A stretch of 59,415 nt of DNA, from NCBI RefSeq assembly GCF_000764025.1, contig NZ_KN234761.1, positions 1 through 59,415 of the forward strand. The letters run 5' to 3'. The notes below the pieces were generated by a model. The model made no database searches. It saw only the letters and a list, made by a program, of their open reading frames with translations, and was not told where the DNA came from. This DNA is from Pseudohaliea rubra DSM 19751 (lineage in GTDB: Bacteria > Pseudomonadota > Gammaproteobacteria > Pseudomonadales > Halieaceae). Positions 27,486 to 35,044 of this stretch are shown here, in pieces. Each line of letters starts with the position of its first letter. Positions within the stretch are counted from its first letter, which is position 1. Made by a program: the position numbers and the translations under genes.

Positions 27486-28178
27486 ATGGGTATTTTTTCC
27501 CGCATGACTGACATCATCAACTCCAACATCAATTCGCTGCTGGACCGCGCGGAAGACCCGGAGAAGATGATCCGACTCATCATCCAGGAGATGGAGGATA
27601 CGCTGGTGGAGGTGCGCACCTCCTCTGCGCGGGTCCTCGCCGATCGGAAGCAGGCGGCCCGGCGCGTCGAGCAGCTGCGCGGTGAAGCCGACAGCTGGGA
27701 CGAAAAGGCGAGGCTGGCCATCCGCAAGGACCGGGAGGACCTCGCCAGGGCGGCGCTGCAGGAGAAACGGGAGCTGGAGGAGGAGATCAGCGCCGTGGAC
27801 GCTGAGCTGGCCGCCACTGATGAGCACGTGGCGCACCTCAATGAGGAGATCGGCCAGCTGCAGCAAAAACTGTCCGACGCCAAGGCCAAGCAGAAGACCC
27901 TGGCCATGCGCAACGCGACCGTGGATTCGCGCATCAAGGTGAAGCGCCAGGTGCACCGGGAGGCGCTGGATGATGCCTTCACGCGTTTTGAGCACTTTGA
28001 ACGGCGGATGGACAACCTCGAGAGCCAGCTCGATGTGATGGATCTTGGCCGGGACGTGTCGCCGGGCCTGGCCGCGGAGATCGACGCGTTGCAGGAAGAC
28101 GAGCGCCTGAACGATGAATTGGCCCGGCTGCGGCGCGAAGTCACGGGCGAGGGCAGAACGGGTGGGGGTCAGGCTTAG
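27486..28178 (+). CDS. pspA: Phage shock protein A
   Basis: PspA binds and inhibits PspF, and under membrane stress forms oligomers on the inner membrane (ESCRT-III-like). The 230-residue protein begins GIFSRMTDIINSNINSLLDRAEDPEKMI, the amphipathic membrane helix, followed by continuous coiled coil to the end. I chose the ATG at 27486, after AGGAGAG, over a GTG two codons earlier. pspB and pspC follow. Confidence 0.96.
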   Translation: MGIFSRMTDIINSNINSLLDRAEDPEKMIRLIIQEMEDTLVEVRTSSARVLADRKQAARRVEQLRGEADSWDEKARLAIRKDREDLARAALQEKRELEEEISAVDAELAATDEHVAHLNEEIGQLQQKLSDAKAKQKTLAMRNATVDSRIKVKRQVHREALDDAFTRFEHFERRMDNLESQLDVMDLGRDVSPGLAAEIDALQEDERLNDELARLRREVTGEGRTGGGQA

Positions 28179-28228
28179 GCGGTACGCCTGGCTTACCCTC
28201 TGAGCATTTTCGAGTATAGGACCGACCG

Positions 28229-28488
28229 ATGGAATTCTGGCAATTCATGTTTGTCCCCACCATTCTTTTCCTGGTGGTGGTGGCGCCAATCTGGATCACC
28301 ATGCATTACCGCAGCGTGAGCCGCTCCAGCCGCAGCCTGAAGGCGACCGGCTGCGTATCGAGGATATGCTGGTAACCGTAGACCGGCTGACGGAGCGTAT
28401 CGGCACCCTTGAGTCGATCCTGGATGACGAACACCCCGACTGGCGGCAGCAGGACGGCCGCAGTCGCAGTGAGGAGGTTCCATCATGA
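28229..28488 (+). pseudogene. pspB: Phage shock protein B, frameshifted
   Basis: The first frame starts at ATG 28229 with MEFWQFMFVPTILFLVVV and APIWITMHYRS, the PspB membrane segment, then stops early after about 50 codons. The conserved PspB C-terminus (RLRIEDML, RIGTLESILDDEHPDW) is intact in the next frame from about 28336 and ends at TGA 28486-28488, overlapping pspC as ATGA. A single lost base between about 28310 and 28336 explains the break. Sequencing error, true mutation or recoding cannot be separated here. PspB normally works with PspC at the inner membrane. Confidence 0.85.
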
Positions 28489-28952
28489 GTCATAGTCACC
28501 AGCGCAGCTTTGCTGCGCGCAGGCGCGAGGGCTGGGGTATGGGCCTTTACCGCAACACCCGGCGCAGTCGCCTGGCCGGCGTCTGCGCCGGCATTGCCGA
28601 CTATTGGGACGTCGCCCACTGGGTGGTGCGGCTGCTGTTCATCGCCGCATTCCTGTTCACTGGGACCCTGGCCCTCTGGACTTATCTGGCGGGCTGGCTG
28701 CTGCTGGCGCCCCGGCCGCGGGGGGAAAGCCTCGATGGGGGAGCGCAAGCGGCGCTGCACCGGCCCATGGAGTACGACGAGCGACGCCATGATTTCCGAC
28801 CGCAGAGCCCTTTTCGCTACAGCGAAAGTGCCAGCGTCCGCCTCGAGCGGGCCCAGGAGCGCCTGGAGGGCGCCCTGCGCCGGGTCGAGGCTATGGAGCG
28901 CTATGTGACCTCCCGGCGCTACCGTTTGAACAAGGCCTTTTCCTGCCTTTGA
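28485..28952 (+). CDS. pspC: Phage shock protein C
   Basis: The 155-residue protein carries a PspC domain at about 19-75: GLYRNTRRSRLAGVCAGIADYW and then hydrophobic helices through LAGWLLLAP. A longer than usual charged tail at about 110-145 (RLERAQERLEGALRRVEAMERYV) looks like a coiled coil. PspC is an inner-membrane sensor that with PspB recruits PspA. The start overlaps the final codons of the shifted pspB frame by 4 bases. Confidence 0.92.
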   Translation: MSHSHQRSFAARRREGWGMGLYRNTRRSRLAGVCAGIADYWDVAHWVVRLLFIAAFLFTGTLALWTYLAGWLLLAPRPRGESLDGGAQAALHRPMEYDERRHDFRPQSPFRYSESASVRLERAQERLEGALRRVEAMERYVTSRRYRLNKAFSCL

Positions 28953-29000
28953 GGAAAGCCGCAGGCCGGCCGGCGTCTTTCCCGGCCGGCCGGCGTGCGC

Positions 29001-29006
29001 TATGCT
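29001..29006 (+). promoter_or_regulatory. Candidate -10 element (TATGCT type)
   Basis: TATGCT in GCTATGCT lies about 65 bases before the hydrolase ribosome site. A nearby GGCCGGCCGG direct and inverted repeat (28965-28995) has no T-run. Confidence 0.25.
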
Positions 29007-29071
29007 CCCGTCTCATCACGATTACCCGCTTCCCGCAAGAAGCGCCCCGCACTCTGTGCAGGAGGTCCAGG

Positions 29072-29890
29072 CTGAACCAGGCGCTTGCCGGGGCCCGACC
29101 GGTCGAGGACCGGGTCCGGCCACTCACCGATTCCGAGGTGCCGCCGCCGCACCCGCTGCTGGCGCTCACCGAGGCGCATCGCGTAGTCCTTGAGGTGCTG
29201 TCACTGCGCCTGGCCCGCGGGCTGCTTGCCAACGCCCCTGCCGGCGACGGCCATGCGGTGATGATCCTGCCGGGGTTCCTCGGCTCCGATGGCTACAGCG
29301 CAGCTTTCCGCCGCTACCTCGCCCGACAGGGCTACGCGGTCCATGGCTGGGCCCAGGGCCGCAACCTGGGGCCCCGGGAGGGTGTGCTGGAGGCCCTGGT
29401 GGAGCGCGTGGAGTTCCTCGGCTCGCGTTATGGCGGCCCCATCTCCCTGATCGGCCACAGCCTCGGCGGTATTTTTGCCCGGGAGCTGGCCCGGGAAGTG
29501 CCGGCGCGGGTTCGCCAGGTGATTTCCCTCGGCAGTCCCTTCGGCGAGGGTCGCTGGAGCGGTTCCTACCCGGCGCGCCTGTTCGCCAGTCTCAACCCCC
29601 GGGACGACCTGCCGATTGCGGAGGCGCTGCTGCCGACGGCGCCCCCGGTACCGACCACGGCCATCTATTCCAAGGGCGACGGCATCTGCAACTGGCGCAC
29701 AGCGCGGCAGGCCGTGGAGGCGGCGCATCCCTGTGCTCAGAGCATTCAGGTGCGCGGCAGCCACTGCGGCATGACCCTCAACCCGGCGATCTGGTTTCTC
29801 GTCGCCGAGCGCCTGGCGCAGCCTGTCGACGACTGGCGGCCTTTCCTGCCCCGGGACTGGTCCCGGCTGCTTTATCCCGCCTGTGAATAG
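29072..29890 (+). CDS. Alpha/beta hydrolase (lipase/esterase-like)
   Basis: The protein has the alpha/beta hydrolase core: GHAVMILPGFLGSDGYSAAFRRYL, the nucleophile elbow IGHSLGG, and a late Asp and His (SKGDGICNW, RGSHCGM). The substrate is unknown; the wording resembles lipase-type esterases. The start is unsettled. AGGAGGT at 29060-29066 is ideally placed for a CTG at 29072, giving 272 residues. A TTG at 28949 would overlap pspC, and a GTG near 29141 lacks a good ribosome site. A 3' hairpin repeat follows. Confidence 0.8.
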   Translation: MNQALAGARPVEDRVRPLTDSEVPPPHPLLALTEAHRVVLEVLSLRLARGLLANAPAGDGHAVMILPGFLGSDGYSAAFRRYLARQGYAVHGWAQGRNLGPREGVLEALVERVEFLGSRYGGPISLIGHSLGGIFARELAREVPARVRQVISLGSPFGEGRWSGSYPARLFASLNPRDDLPIAEALLPTAPPVPTTAIYSKGDGICNWRTARQAVEAAHPCAQSIQVRGSHCGMTLNPAIWFLVAERLAQPVDDWRPFLPRDWSRLLYPACE

Positions 29891-29893
29891 TCC

Positions 29894-29919
29894 GGGGCGC
29901 GGGCAAGGCTCTTTTCTCA
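29894..29919 (+). repeat. Solitary 26-base arm resembling the left arm of the following hairpin
   Basis: These 26 bases (GGGGCGCGGGCAAGG to CTCA) match the left arm at 29929-29954 with a few changes and could pair with the same right arm. It has no loop or partner arm of its own. Confidence 0.6.
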
Positions 29920-29928
29920 GTTAGCGCC

Positions 29929-30003
29929 GGGGCGCGGGCAGGGTTCTTCTATCAGTCGCTCCACGATATTCGCTTTGTGAGAGAAGAACCCTGCCCGCGC
30001 CCC
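29929..30003. repeat. 75-bp hairpin element, copy 1
   Basis: Arms 29929-29954 and 29978-30003 are 26 bases each and complementary except for one A-G mismatch. They enclose a 23-base loop (29955-29977) beginning GTCGCTCC and ending CGCTTTG. The loop recurs in two other copies near 44.8 kb. This copy lies between two convergent genes, so it may also act as a terminator, but no T-run is present. Confidence 0.9.
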
Positions 30004-30068
30004 TCCCGCCTGAGCTGGCTTCGATGGCGGCGGCCCGGGCAGGGGGTGACAAGCCTGCCGCTGGCGGA

Positions 30069-30917
30069 TCAGGCGGCCCCGAGTCGTTCTGCGTGAAAAG
30101 CAATGTGCTCGCCTATGAAGCTGGCGATGAAATAGTAGCTGTGGTCGTAGCCCGGTTGCTGACGCAGCGTCGCTTCTACACCGGCGTCGGCACAGGCAGC
30201 GGCCAGCCGCTCTGGCATTAACTGTTCTTCCAGAAACCCGTCGGCCCCGCCTTGATCCACCAGCAGGGGGCGGGCGCTCGCGCCGTCGCGGAGCAGGGCC
30301 TCCGCGTCCCAGGCGCGCCATCGGGTGGGGTCCGGGCCGAGATAGTGGCCTAAGGCCTTGCGGCCCCAGGGGCATTGCGACGGCGCGCTGATGGGCGCGA
30401 AGGCCGAGATGCTCGCATAGCGATCCGGATTGCGAAGGCCTGCCACCAGGGCACCATGGCCGCCCATGGAATGACCGGCAATAGCTGCCTGCCCGTCGCG
30501 CAGGGGAAACTCCGCCGTCACCAGGGCCGGCAATTCGTGCACCACGTAGTCATACATGCGGTAGTGGTCGCGCCAGGGGGCTTCCGTGGCGTTGACGTAG
30601 AAGCCGGCCCCGAGGCCGAAGTCCCAGGCCCCCTCCGGGTCATCGGGAACCGCGTCGCCGCGGGGGCTGGTGTCCGCAGCGACCAGAGCGATGCCGGCCT
30701 CGGCGGCATAACGCTGGGCGCCGGCCTTGGTGACGAAGTTCTCGTCCGTGCAGGTCAGTCCCGAGAGCCAGTAGAGCACCGGTACCGGCCCCTGGCGCGC
30801 CTGCGGCGGCAGGAAGACGGAAAACGTCATGGTGCAGTCAACAGTGGTGGCGGCGTGGCGAAGGCGCAATTGCTCACCATCGAAACAGCGGCTGGCGGCG
30901 AGGGTTTCCAGGGCCAT
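30069..30917 (-). CDS. fghA: S-formylglutathione hydrolase
   Basis: This enzyme hydrolyses S-formylglutathione to formate and glutathione in formaldehyde detoxification. The 282 residues include LSGLTCTDENF, the nucleophile Ser150 in GHSMGGHGAL, Asp226 in GGADGFL and His259 in YDHSYYF, the complete catalytic triad at the usual length. The start ATG follows AAGGAGATCACC. The usual partner, glutathione-dependent formaldehyde dehydrogenase, is not in this window. Confidence 0.93.
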   Translation of the reverse strand: MALETLAASRCFDGEQLRLRHAATTVDCTMTFSVFLPPQARQGPVPVLYWLSGLTCTDENFVTKAGAQRYAAEAGIALVAADTSPRGDAVPDDPEGAWDFGLGAGFYVNATEAPWRDHYRMYDYVVHELPALVTAEFPLRDGQAAIAGHSMGGHGALVAGLRNPDRYASISAFAPISAPSQCPWGRKALGHYLGPDPTRWRAWDAEALLRDGASARPLLVDQGGADGFLEEQLMPERLAAACADAGVEATLRQQPGYDHSYYFIASFIGEHIAFHAERLGAA

Positions 30918-31056
30918 GGTGATCTCCTTGCGGTGGGTCGCAGCGGTATTGTGTCTGCTGGTTGTCGCGGCAGTATACGCAGCCGGCGAGTGATTTCGAG
31001 GGCTGCCCTGGCAGCTGCGCTTCGAGTACCCTTGCTCCGCAATCGAGGGAGGGCTC

Positions 31057-31884
31057 ATGAACGAACGCATTGAGGATTTCGGCGGCGAGGGGATACCGGT
31101 TCTTTTTGCCCATGCCAACGGCTACCCGCCGGCCAGCTACCGCCGGTTTCTGCAGCGCCTGACGACGGTCTGCCGGGTGTTCGCCGTGCGCCACCGGCCC
31201 CTCTGGGGTGCGCCGGAGCCACCGGCGGGTCGCCTGCGCTGGTCCACCTTCGCCGGTGATCTGCTGGAGGCTCTCGAAGGCACCGGACTCGAACGTCCCT
31301 GGCTGCTGGGTCACTCCATGGGAGGCACCATCGGCCTCCTCGCCGCCCGACAGGCGCCAGAGCGCTTCCGCGGGCTGCTGCTCCTGGACCCGGTTTTTCT
31401 GCCCGCGCGCTTCGTGCTGGCCTCGAGCCTCGCGCCGCGGCGGCGTCTTGAGCGCATGCCCATGATCCGCCGGACCCTGGCGCGGCCGCAGCATTTCACC
31501 GACCGGGATGAGGCCTTCGCCTTTTATCGCGGAAAGCGCGCCTTCAGCGCCTTCGATGATGAAGCGCTCGCTGATTACGTCGCGGCAAGCTGCCGGCCCG
31601 CTGCCGCCGGCGGCGTCGAACTCGCTTTTCCCGCGGCCTGGGAGGCGGCCATCTACGCCAGTGCGCCGCTTGTCTGGCCTCAGCTTGCGGGCCTGCGGCT
31701 GCCCACCCTGGGCCTGCGCGGGGAGCATTCCGACACGCTTACGGCCGCTATGTTTCTTCGCTGGGGGCGTCTGCAGCGGCGGGCGGAGCTGCACCGGAGC
31801 CCCGGCGGACACCTGTTTCCGCTGGAGCATCCGGCCCCGGCCGCACAGCGAGTGCTCGATTATCTGTCGCGGGTGAAGGTCTGA
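31057..31884 (+). CDS. Alpha/beta hydrolase
   Basis: This 275-residue cytosolic protein has FAHANGYPPASYRRF as its oxyanion strand, the nucleophile elbow GHSMGGTIG, a lid with many Arg and Phe residues and the terminal His in SPGGHLFPLEHP. The HANG(Y/F) start is typical of a proteobacterial subgroup of unknown substrate. It is divergent from fghA over 139 bases and starts with ATG after AGGGAGGGCTC. Confidence 0.85.
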   Translation: MNERIEDFGGEGIPVLFAHANGYPPASYRRFLQRLTTVCRVFAVRHRPLWGAPEPPAGRLRWSTFAGDLLEALEGTGLERPWLLGHSMGGTIGLLAARQAPERFRGLLLLDPVFLPARFVLASSLAPRRRLERMPMIRRTLARPQHFTDRDEAFAFYRGKRAFSAFDDEALADYVAASCRPAAAGGVELAFPAAWEAAIYASAPLVWPQLAGLRLPTLGLRGEHSDTLTAAMFLRWGRLQRRAELHRSPGGHLFPLEHPAPAAQRVLDYLSRVKV

Positions 31885-31909
31885 GGCTGGTTCCAACCCG
31901 TGCCCGGTC

Positions 31910-31915
31910 TATAAT
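31910..31915 (+). promoter_or_regulatory. Candidate -10 element of the Usp gene
   Basis: A perfect TATAAT lies 28 bases before the start codon in a 59-base gap. The -35 region is weak. Confidence 0.4.
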
Positions 31916-31943
31916 CGGCGCAAAGTGAGGGTATGAGGTCATC

Positions 31944-32819
31944 GTGGGTAAGTTGCTGGTCATTGCCGATCTTGACGATAAGTGCGTCGCCACGGCGCGG
32001 GGGCTTGAATTGGCGCACAAGCTGGGCCACCGGGTCGATGTGGTCGCCTTTACCTACGCGTCCCTGCGCCGGCTCACGGGCGACAGGGCAGAGCAGGAGA
32101 TGCTCAAACGCCAGCTTCTTGATCGACGTGAGCTGGCGCTCCGCGAGCGTATCGACAGGTACGCCAGGCCGGGCCAGGACGTGTCCCTGCGTGTGATCTG
32201 GATGAAGGATATTCACGACTGGATCAGGAAGCGCTGCGCCAGCGGCAGCTACGAGCTGGTGGTAAAGACCGTTAACCGCAGCGGCACCTTCACCTATACC
32301 TCAACAGACTGGCACCTGCTTCGTGAGTGCCCGGCACCGGTGCTCATTGCCAGCGAGAAGCAATGGAGCCGGACAAAACCCGTCCTTGCCGCTCTCGATC
32401 TGGGCAGCCGCTCGCGGGTAAAGCAGGCGCTGAACGCAGCGGTGCTCGCCCGTGCGCAGGCCTACGCCGGTGCCCTTGGCGTCGAACTGCGTATCATTGG
32501 TGCCATCGAGCTCCCGACCCTGCTCGCGGACCTCACTATCGTCGATGCCGATGGTTATGCGAAGGAGCAGCGTGAGGCGATGCAACCGCGTATCGACCGG
32601 CTCGCCGCTCAGTACGGCCTGGCGGAAAGGACTTTCCGCACCAAGCGCGGCCCGGTTGCCAAGGTGATCACCGCCGAGGCAGCGCGTTCGGGAGCACAGC
32701 TTGTGGTGATGGGCACCGTCGGGCGCTCCGGTGTGAAGGCCAGGCTTCTCGGCAACACTGCCGAGGCTGTGCTGCAGACCCTGAACACCGACGTGCTGGC
32801 ACTCAAGCCCGGCTGTTGA
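31944..32819 (+). CDS. Tandem universal stress protein (UspE-like)
   Basis: The 291-residue protein contains two Usp-like halves, about 1-145 and 146-291. The second ends with the ATP-binding pattern GTVGRSGVKARLLGNTAE (G-x2-G-x9-G-N/S). The first half lacks a clear glycine motif, as in UspE. Usp proteins support survival under stress or growth arrest. The start is GTG at 31944. ppk1 lies 96 bases downstream in the same direction, which suits a shared stress role. Confidence 0.83.
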   Translation: MGKLLVIADLDDKCVATARGLELAHKLGHRVDVVAFTYASLRRLTGDRAEQEMLKRQLLDRRELALRERIDRYARPGQDVSLRVIWMKDIHDWIRKRCASGSYELVVKTVNRSGTFTYTSTDWHLLRECPAPVLIASEKQWSRTKPVLAALDLGSRSRVKQALNAAVLARAQAYAGALGVELRIIGAIELPTLLADLTIVDADGYAKEQREAMQPRIDRLAAQYGLAERTFRTKRGPVAKVITAEAARSGAQLVVMGTVGRSGVKARLLGNTAEAVLQTLNTDVLALKPGC

Positions 32820-32915
32820 GGTCCGTCACGATGACGCGGTGGAAGGGCCGCGCCGTTCCTGTCATATTGGCCTGCGATACCGGGACGGGCCCGGTGGCAG
32901 CAGGACAGGAGCACC

Positions 32916-35042
32916 ATGACCAGCCCCATCCAGCCGCGCCTTGCGGACCTTGACGAGACGCTTTTCATGCCTCGGGAGCTGTCCTGGCTCCGCTTTAATG
33001 ATCGCGTGCTACAGGAGGCGGCGGATCCATCGGTGCCGGAAATCCAGCGGCTGCGTTACCTCGGCATATTCTCCAACAACCTCGATGAGTTCTTCCGTGT
33101 GCGCGTGGCCGAGGTGCGTCGGTTGATCTCCGTCTCCCGCGGTTCGACCCGGCAGCAGGCCAAGGACCTCCTCGCTGCGATCCAGGATTCGGTGGTCGCC
33201 TCCCAGCGTGATTTCGAGCGCGTTTACAACGAGGTCATGAAGGCCCTGCAGCGCCGACGGATCTACATGGTCAACGAGCGTCAGCTGGAGCCAAACCAGG
33301 CCGAGTTCGTGCAGCAGTATTTCACCAGCACAATCCTGCCGGAGCTGGACCCGATTCTCTTCTACGAGGGTCAGTCTATCCCCGTGCTCAATGACGAGTC
33401 CCTGTACCTCGCCATCGATCTCGTGGCGGAAAAGCGCCATACCTACGCGGTGGTCGAGGTACCCACGGATCGGCTTAACCGCTTTGTCGAGATCCCCCGG
33501 CGAAAGGGCAAGAGCGGCCGCGTTTTCATCGCCCTCGATAATGCGATCCGCGCCTGTCTGCCGCAGATGTTCCGCGGGATCCTGTCGATCGAAGAGGCCT
33601 CCGCTTTCTGCTTCAAGTTTTCCCGCGACGCCGAAATTGAGCTCGACGCCGGCATTACCGAGAGTCTTATCGAGAAGATGGCGACCAGCCTGAAGCAGCG
33701 CCAGCGGGCGGACCCGGTGCGTTTCGTCTACGACGGCAGCATGCCCCGGCACCTGCTCGATTTTCTGGTGGCGCGCTTCGATCTGGGGAAGTACGACAGT
33801 CTCATCCCCGGCGGCCGCTATCACAATTCCAAGGACTTCATGAGCTTTCCCCGGATAGGGCCGAAATATCTTGAACTCAAGCCGCTGTCGCCGGTTCGCG
33901 TGCCCGAGCTCGATGCAGCTAACAGCATCTTCGAGAACATCCGCGAGAAGGATATTCTGCTCTACTATCCCTACCATCCCTTCGATTACGTGATCGACCT
34001 GCTGAAGACCGCGGCCCTGGATCCGGCGGTCGAGTCCATCAGGATCTGCCTTTACCGGGTGGCCAGCGAGTCCCGGGTCGTGGATGCGCTGCTCAACGCG
34101 GTTGCCAACGGCAAGCGGGTACGGGCGGTGGTGGAGTTGGCGGCGCGCTTCGACGAGGCGGCGAACATCAACTGGGCGCAGCGCCTCACGGAGGGGGGCA
34201 TCGAGGTCATCTTCGGAATCCCCGGCCTCAAGGTGCACAGTAAGCTGCTGCTCATTGAGCGTCGGGAGCAGGGTGGCCTGCGCTACTACAGCCATATCGG
34301 CACCGGCAACTTCAACGAGAAGACAGCACGGCTCTACACGGACTTCACGCTGCTCACCTACGACCAGACCATCGGCGAGGACGTGGCCAATGTCTTCGAT
34401 TTCCTGAAGTACACTTACAAGCGCCCCGAGTACCGGCTGCTGCTCGTCTCACCGCATTCCACGCGGCCCGCGATTCTCGACATGATCGACACGGAGATCC
34501 GCAATGCGCGCAAGGGTTACCGCGCGGCGATCACCCTGAAGTGCAACAATCTCGTCGACAAGCAATTGTCCCTGAAGCTCTATGAGGCCAGCGAGGCCGG
34601 AGTAGAAGTGCGCCTGATCATCCGCGGCATGTGCTCGCTTCTGCCCGGCGTGCCCGGCCGCTCGGACCATATCGCTGGTATCAGCATTGTCGATCGCTAC
34701 CTCGAGCACCCGCGGGTCTACGTATTCTACAACCGCGGCAAGCCGCGTTATTTCCTCGGTTCGGCTGACCTCATGACCCGCAATCTCGACTTCCGGGTGG
34801 AAGTTCTGGTGCCGATCTTCGACGCCGGGGCGCAGCGTGTGCTGCAGGATGTCCTTGATATCCAGTGGCACGACAATCAGAAGGCGCGGATCATCGATCC
34901 GCTGCAGAAGAACGAGTTCGTCACAAGACGGAAAAAATCGGCGGCCCTGCGCTCCCAGGAGGCGATCCAGCGCTACCTGGCCACCGGCAAGCGGCCGCGC
35001 TACCCGCGTTCGAACATGCTGCCGGCGCCGAAGCGCCGCTGA
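32916..35042 (+). CDS. ppk1: Polyphosphate kinase 1
   Basis: PPK1 makes inorganic polyphosphate from ATP. The 708 residues open with RELSWLRFNDRVLQEA and FSNNLDEFF. They contain His441 in KVHSKLLLIER, which is autophosphorylated in this family, and His460 in YSHIGTGNFNEKTA, 19 residues apart as in E. coli. The start ATG follows GACAGGAGCACC. It converges on the acyltransferase gene with only 2 bases between the stops. No ppx gene is adjacent. Confidence 0.96.
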   Translation: MTSPIQPRLADLDETLFMPRELSWLRFNDRVLQEAADPSVPEIQRLRYLGIFSNNLDEFFRVRVAEVRRLISVSRGSTRQQAKDLLAAIQDSVVASQRDFERVYNEVMKALQRRRIYMVNERQLEPNQAEFVQQYFTSTILPELDPILFYEGQSIPVLNDESLYLAIDLVAEKRHTYAVVEVPTDRLNRFVEIPRRKGKSGRVFIALDNAIRACLPQMFRGILSIEEASAFCFKFSRDAEIELDAGITESLIEKMATSLKQRQRADPVRFVYDGSMPRHLLDFLVARFDLGKYDSLIPGGRYHNSKDFMSFPRIGPKYLELKPLSPVRVPELDAANSIFENIREKDILLYYPYHPFDYVIDLLKTAALDPAVESIRICLYRVASESRVVDALLNAVANGKRVRAVVELAARFDEAANINWAQRLTEGGIEVIFGIPGLKVHSKLLLIERREQGGLRYYSHIGTGNFNEKTARLYTDFTLLTYDQTIGEDVANVFDFLKYTYKRPEYRLLLVSPHSTRPAILDMIDTEIRNARKGYRAAITLKCNNLVDKQLSLKLYEASEAGVEVRLIIRGMCSLLPGVPGRSDHIAGISIVDRYLEHPRVYVFYNRGKPRYFLGSADLMTRNLDFRVEVLVPIFDAGAQRVLQDVLDIQWHDNQKARIIDPLQKNEFVTRRKKSAALRSQEAIQRYLATGKRPRYPRSNMLPAPKRR

Positions 35043-35044
35043 GG

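Noticed and set aside
29917-30375. Minus-strand frames whose ends share the words SHKANI.ERL with frames near 44.8 kb
   Set aside because: The similarity is produced by the hairpin repeat itself (loop and inner arms), not by a protein family.
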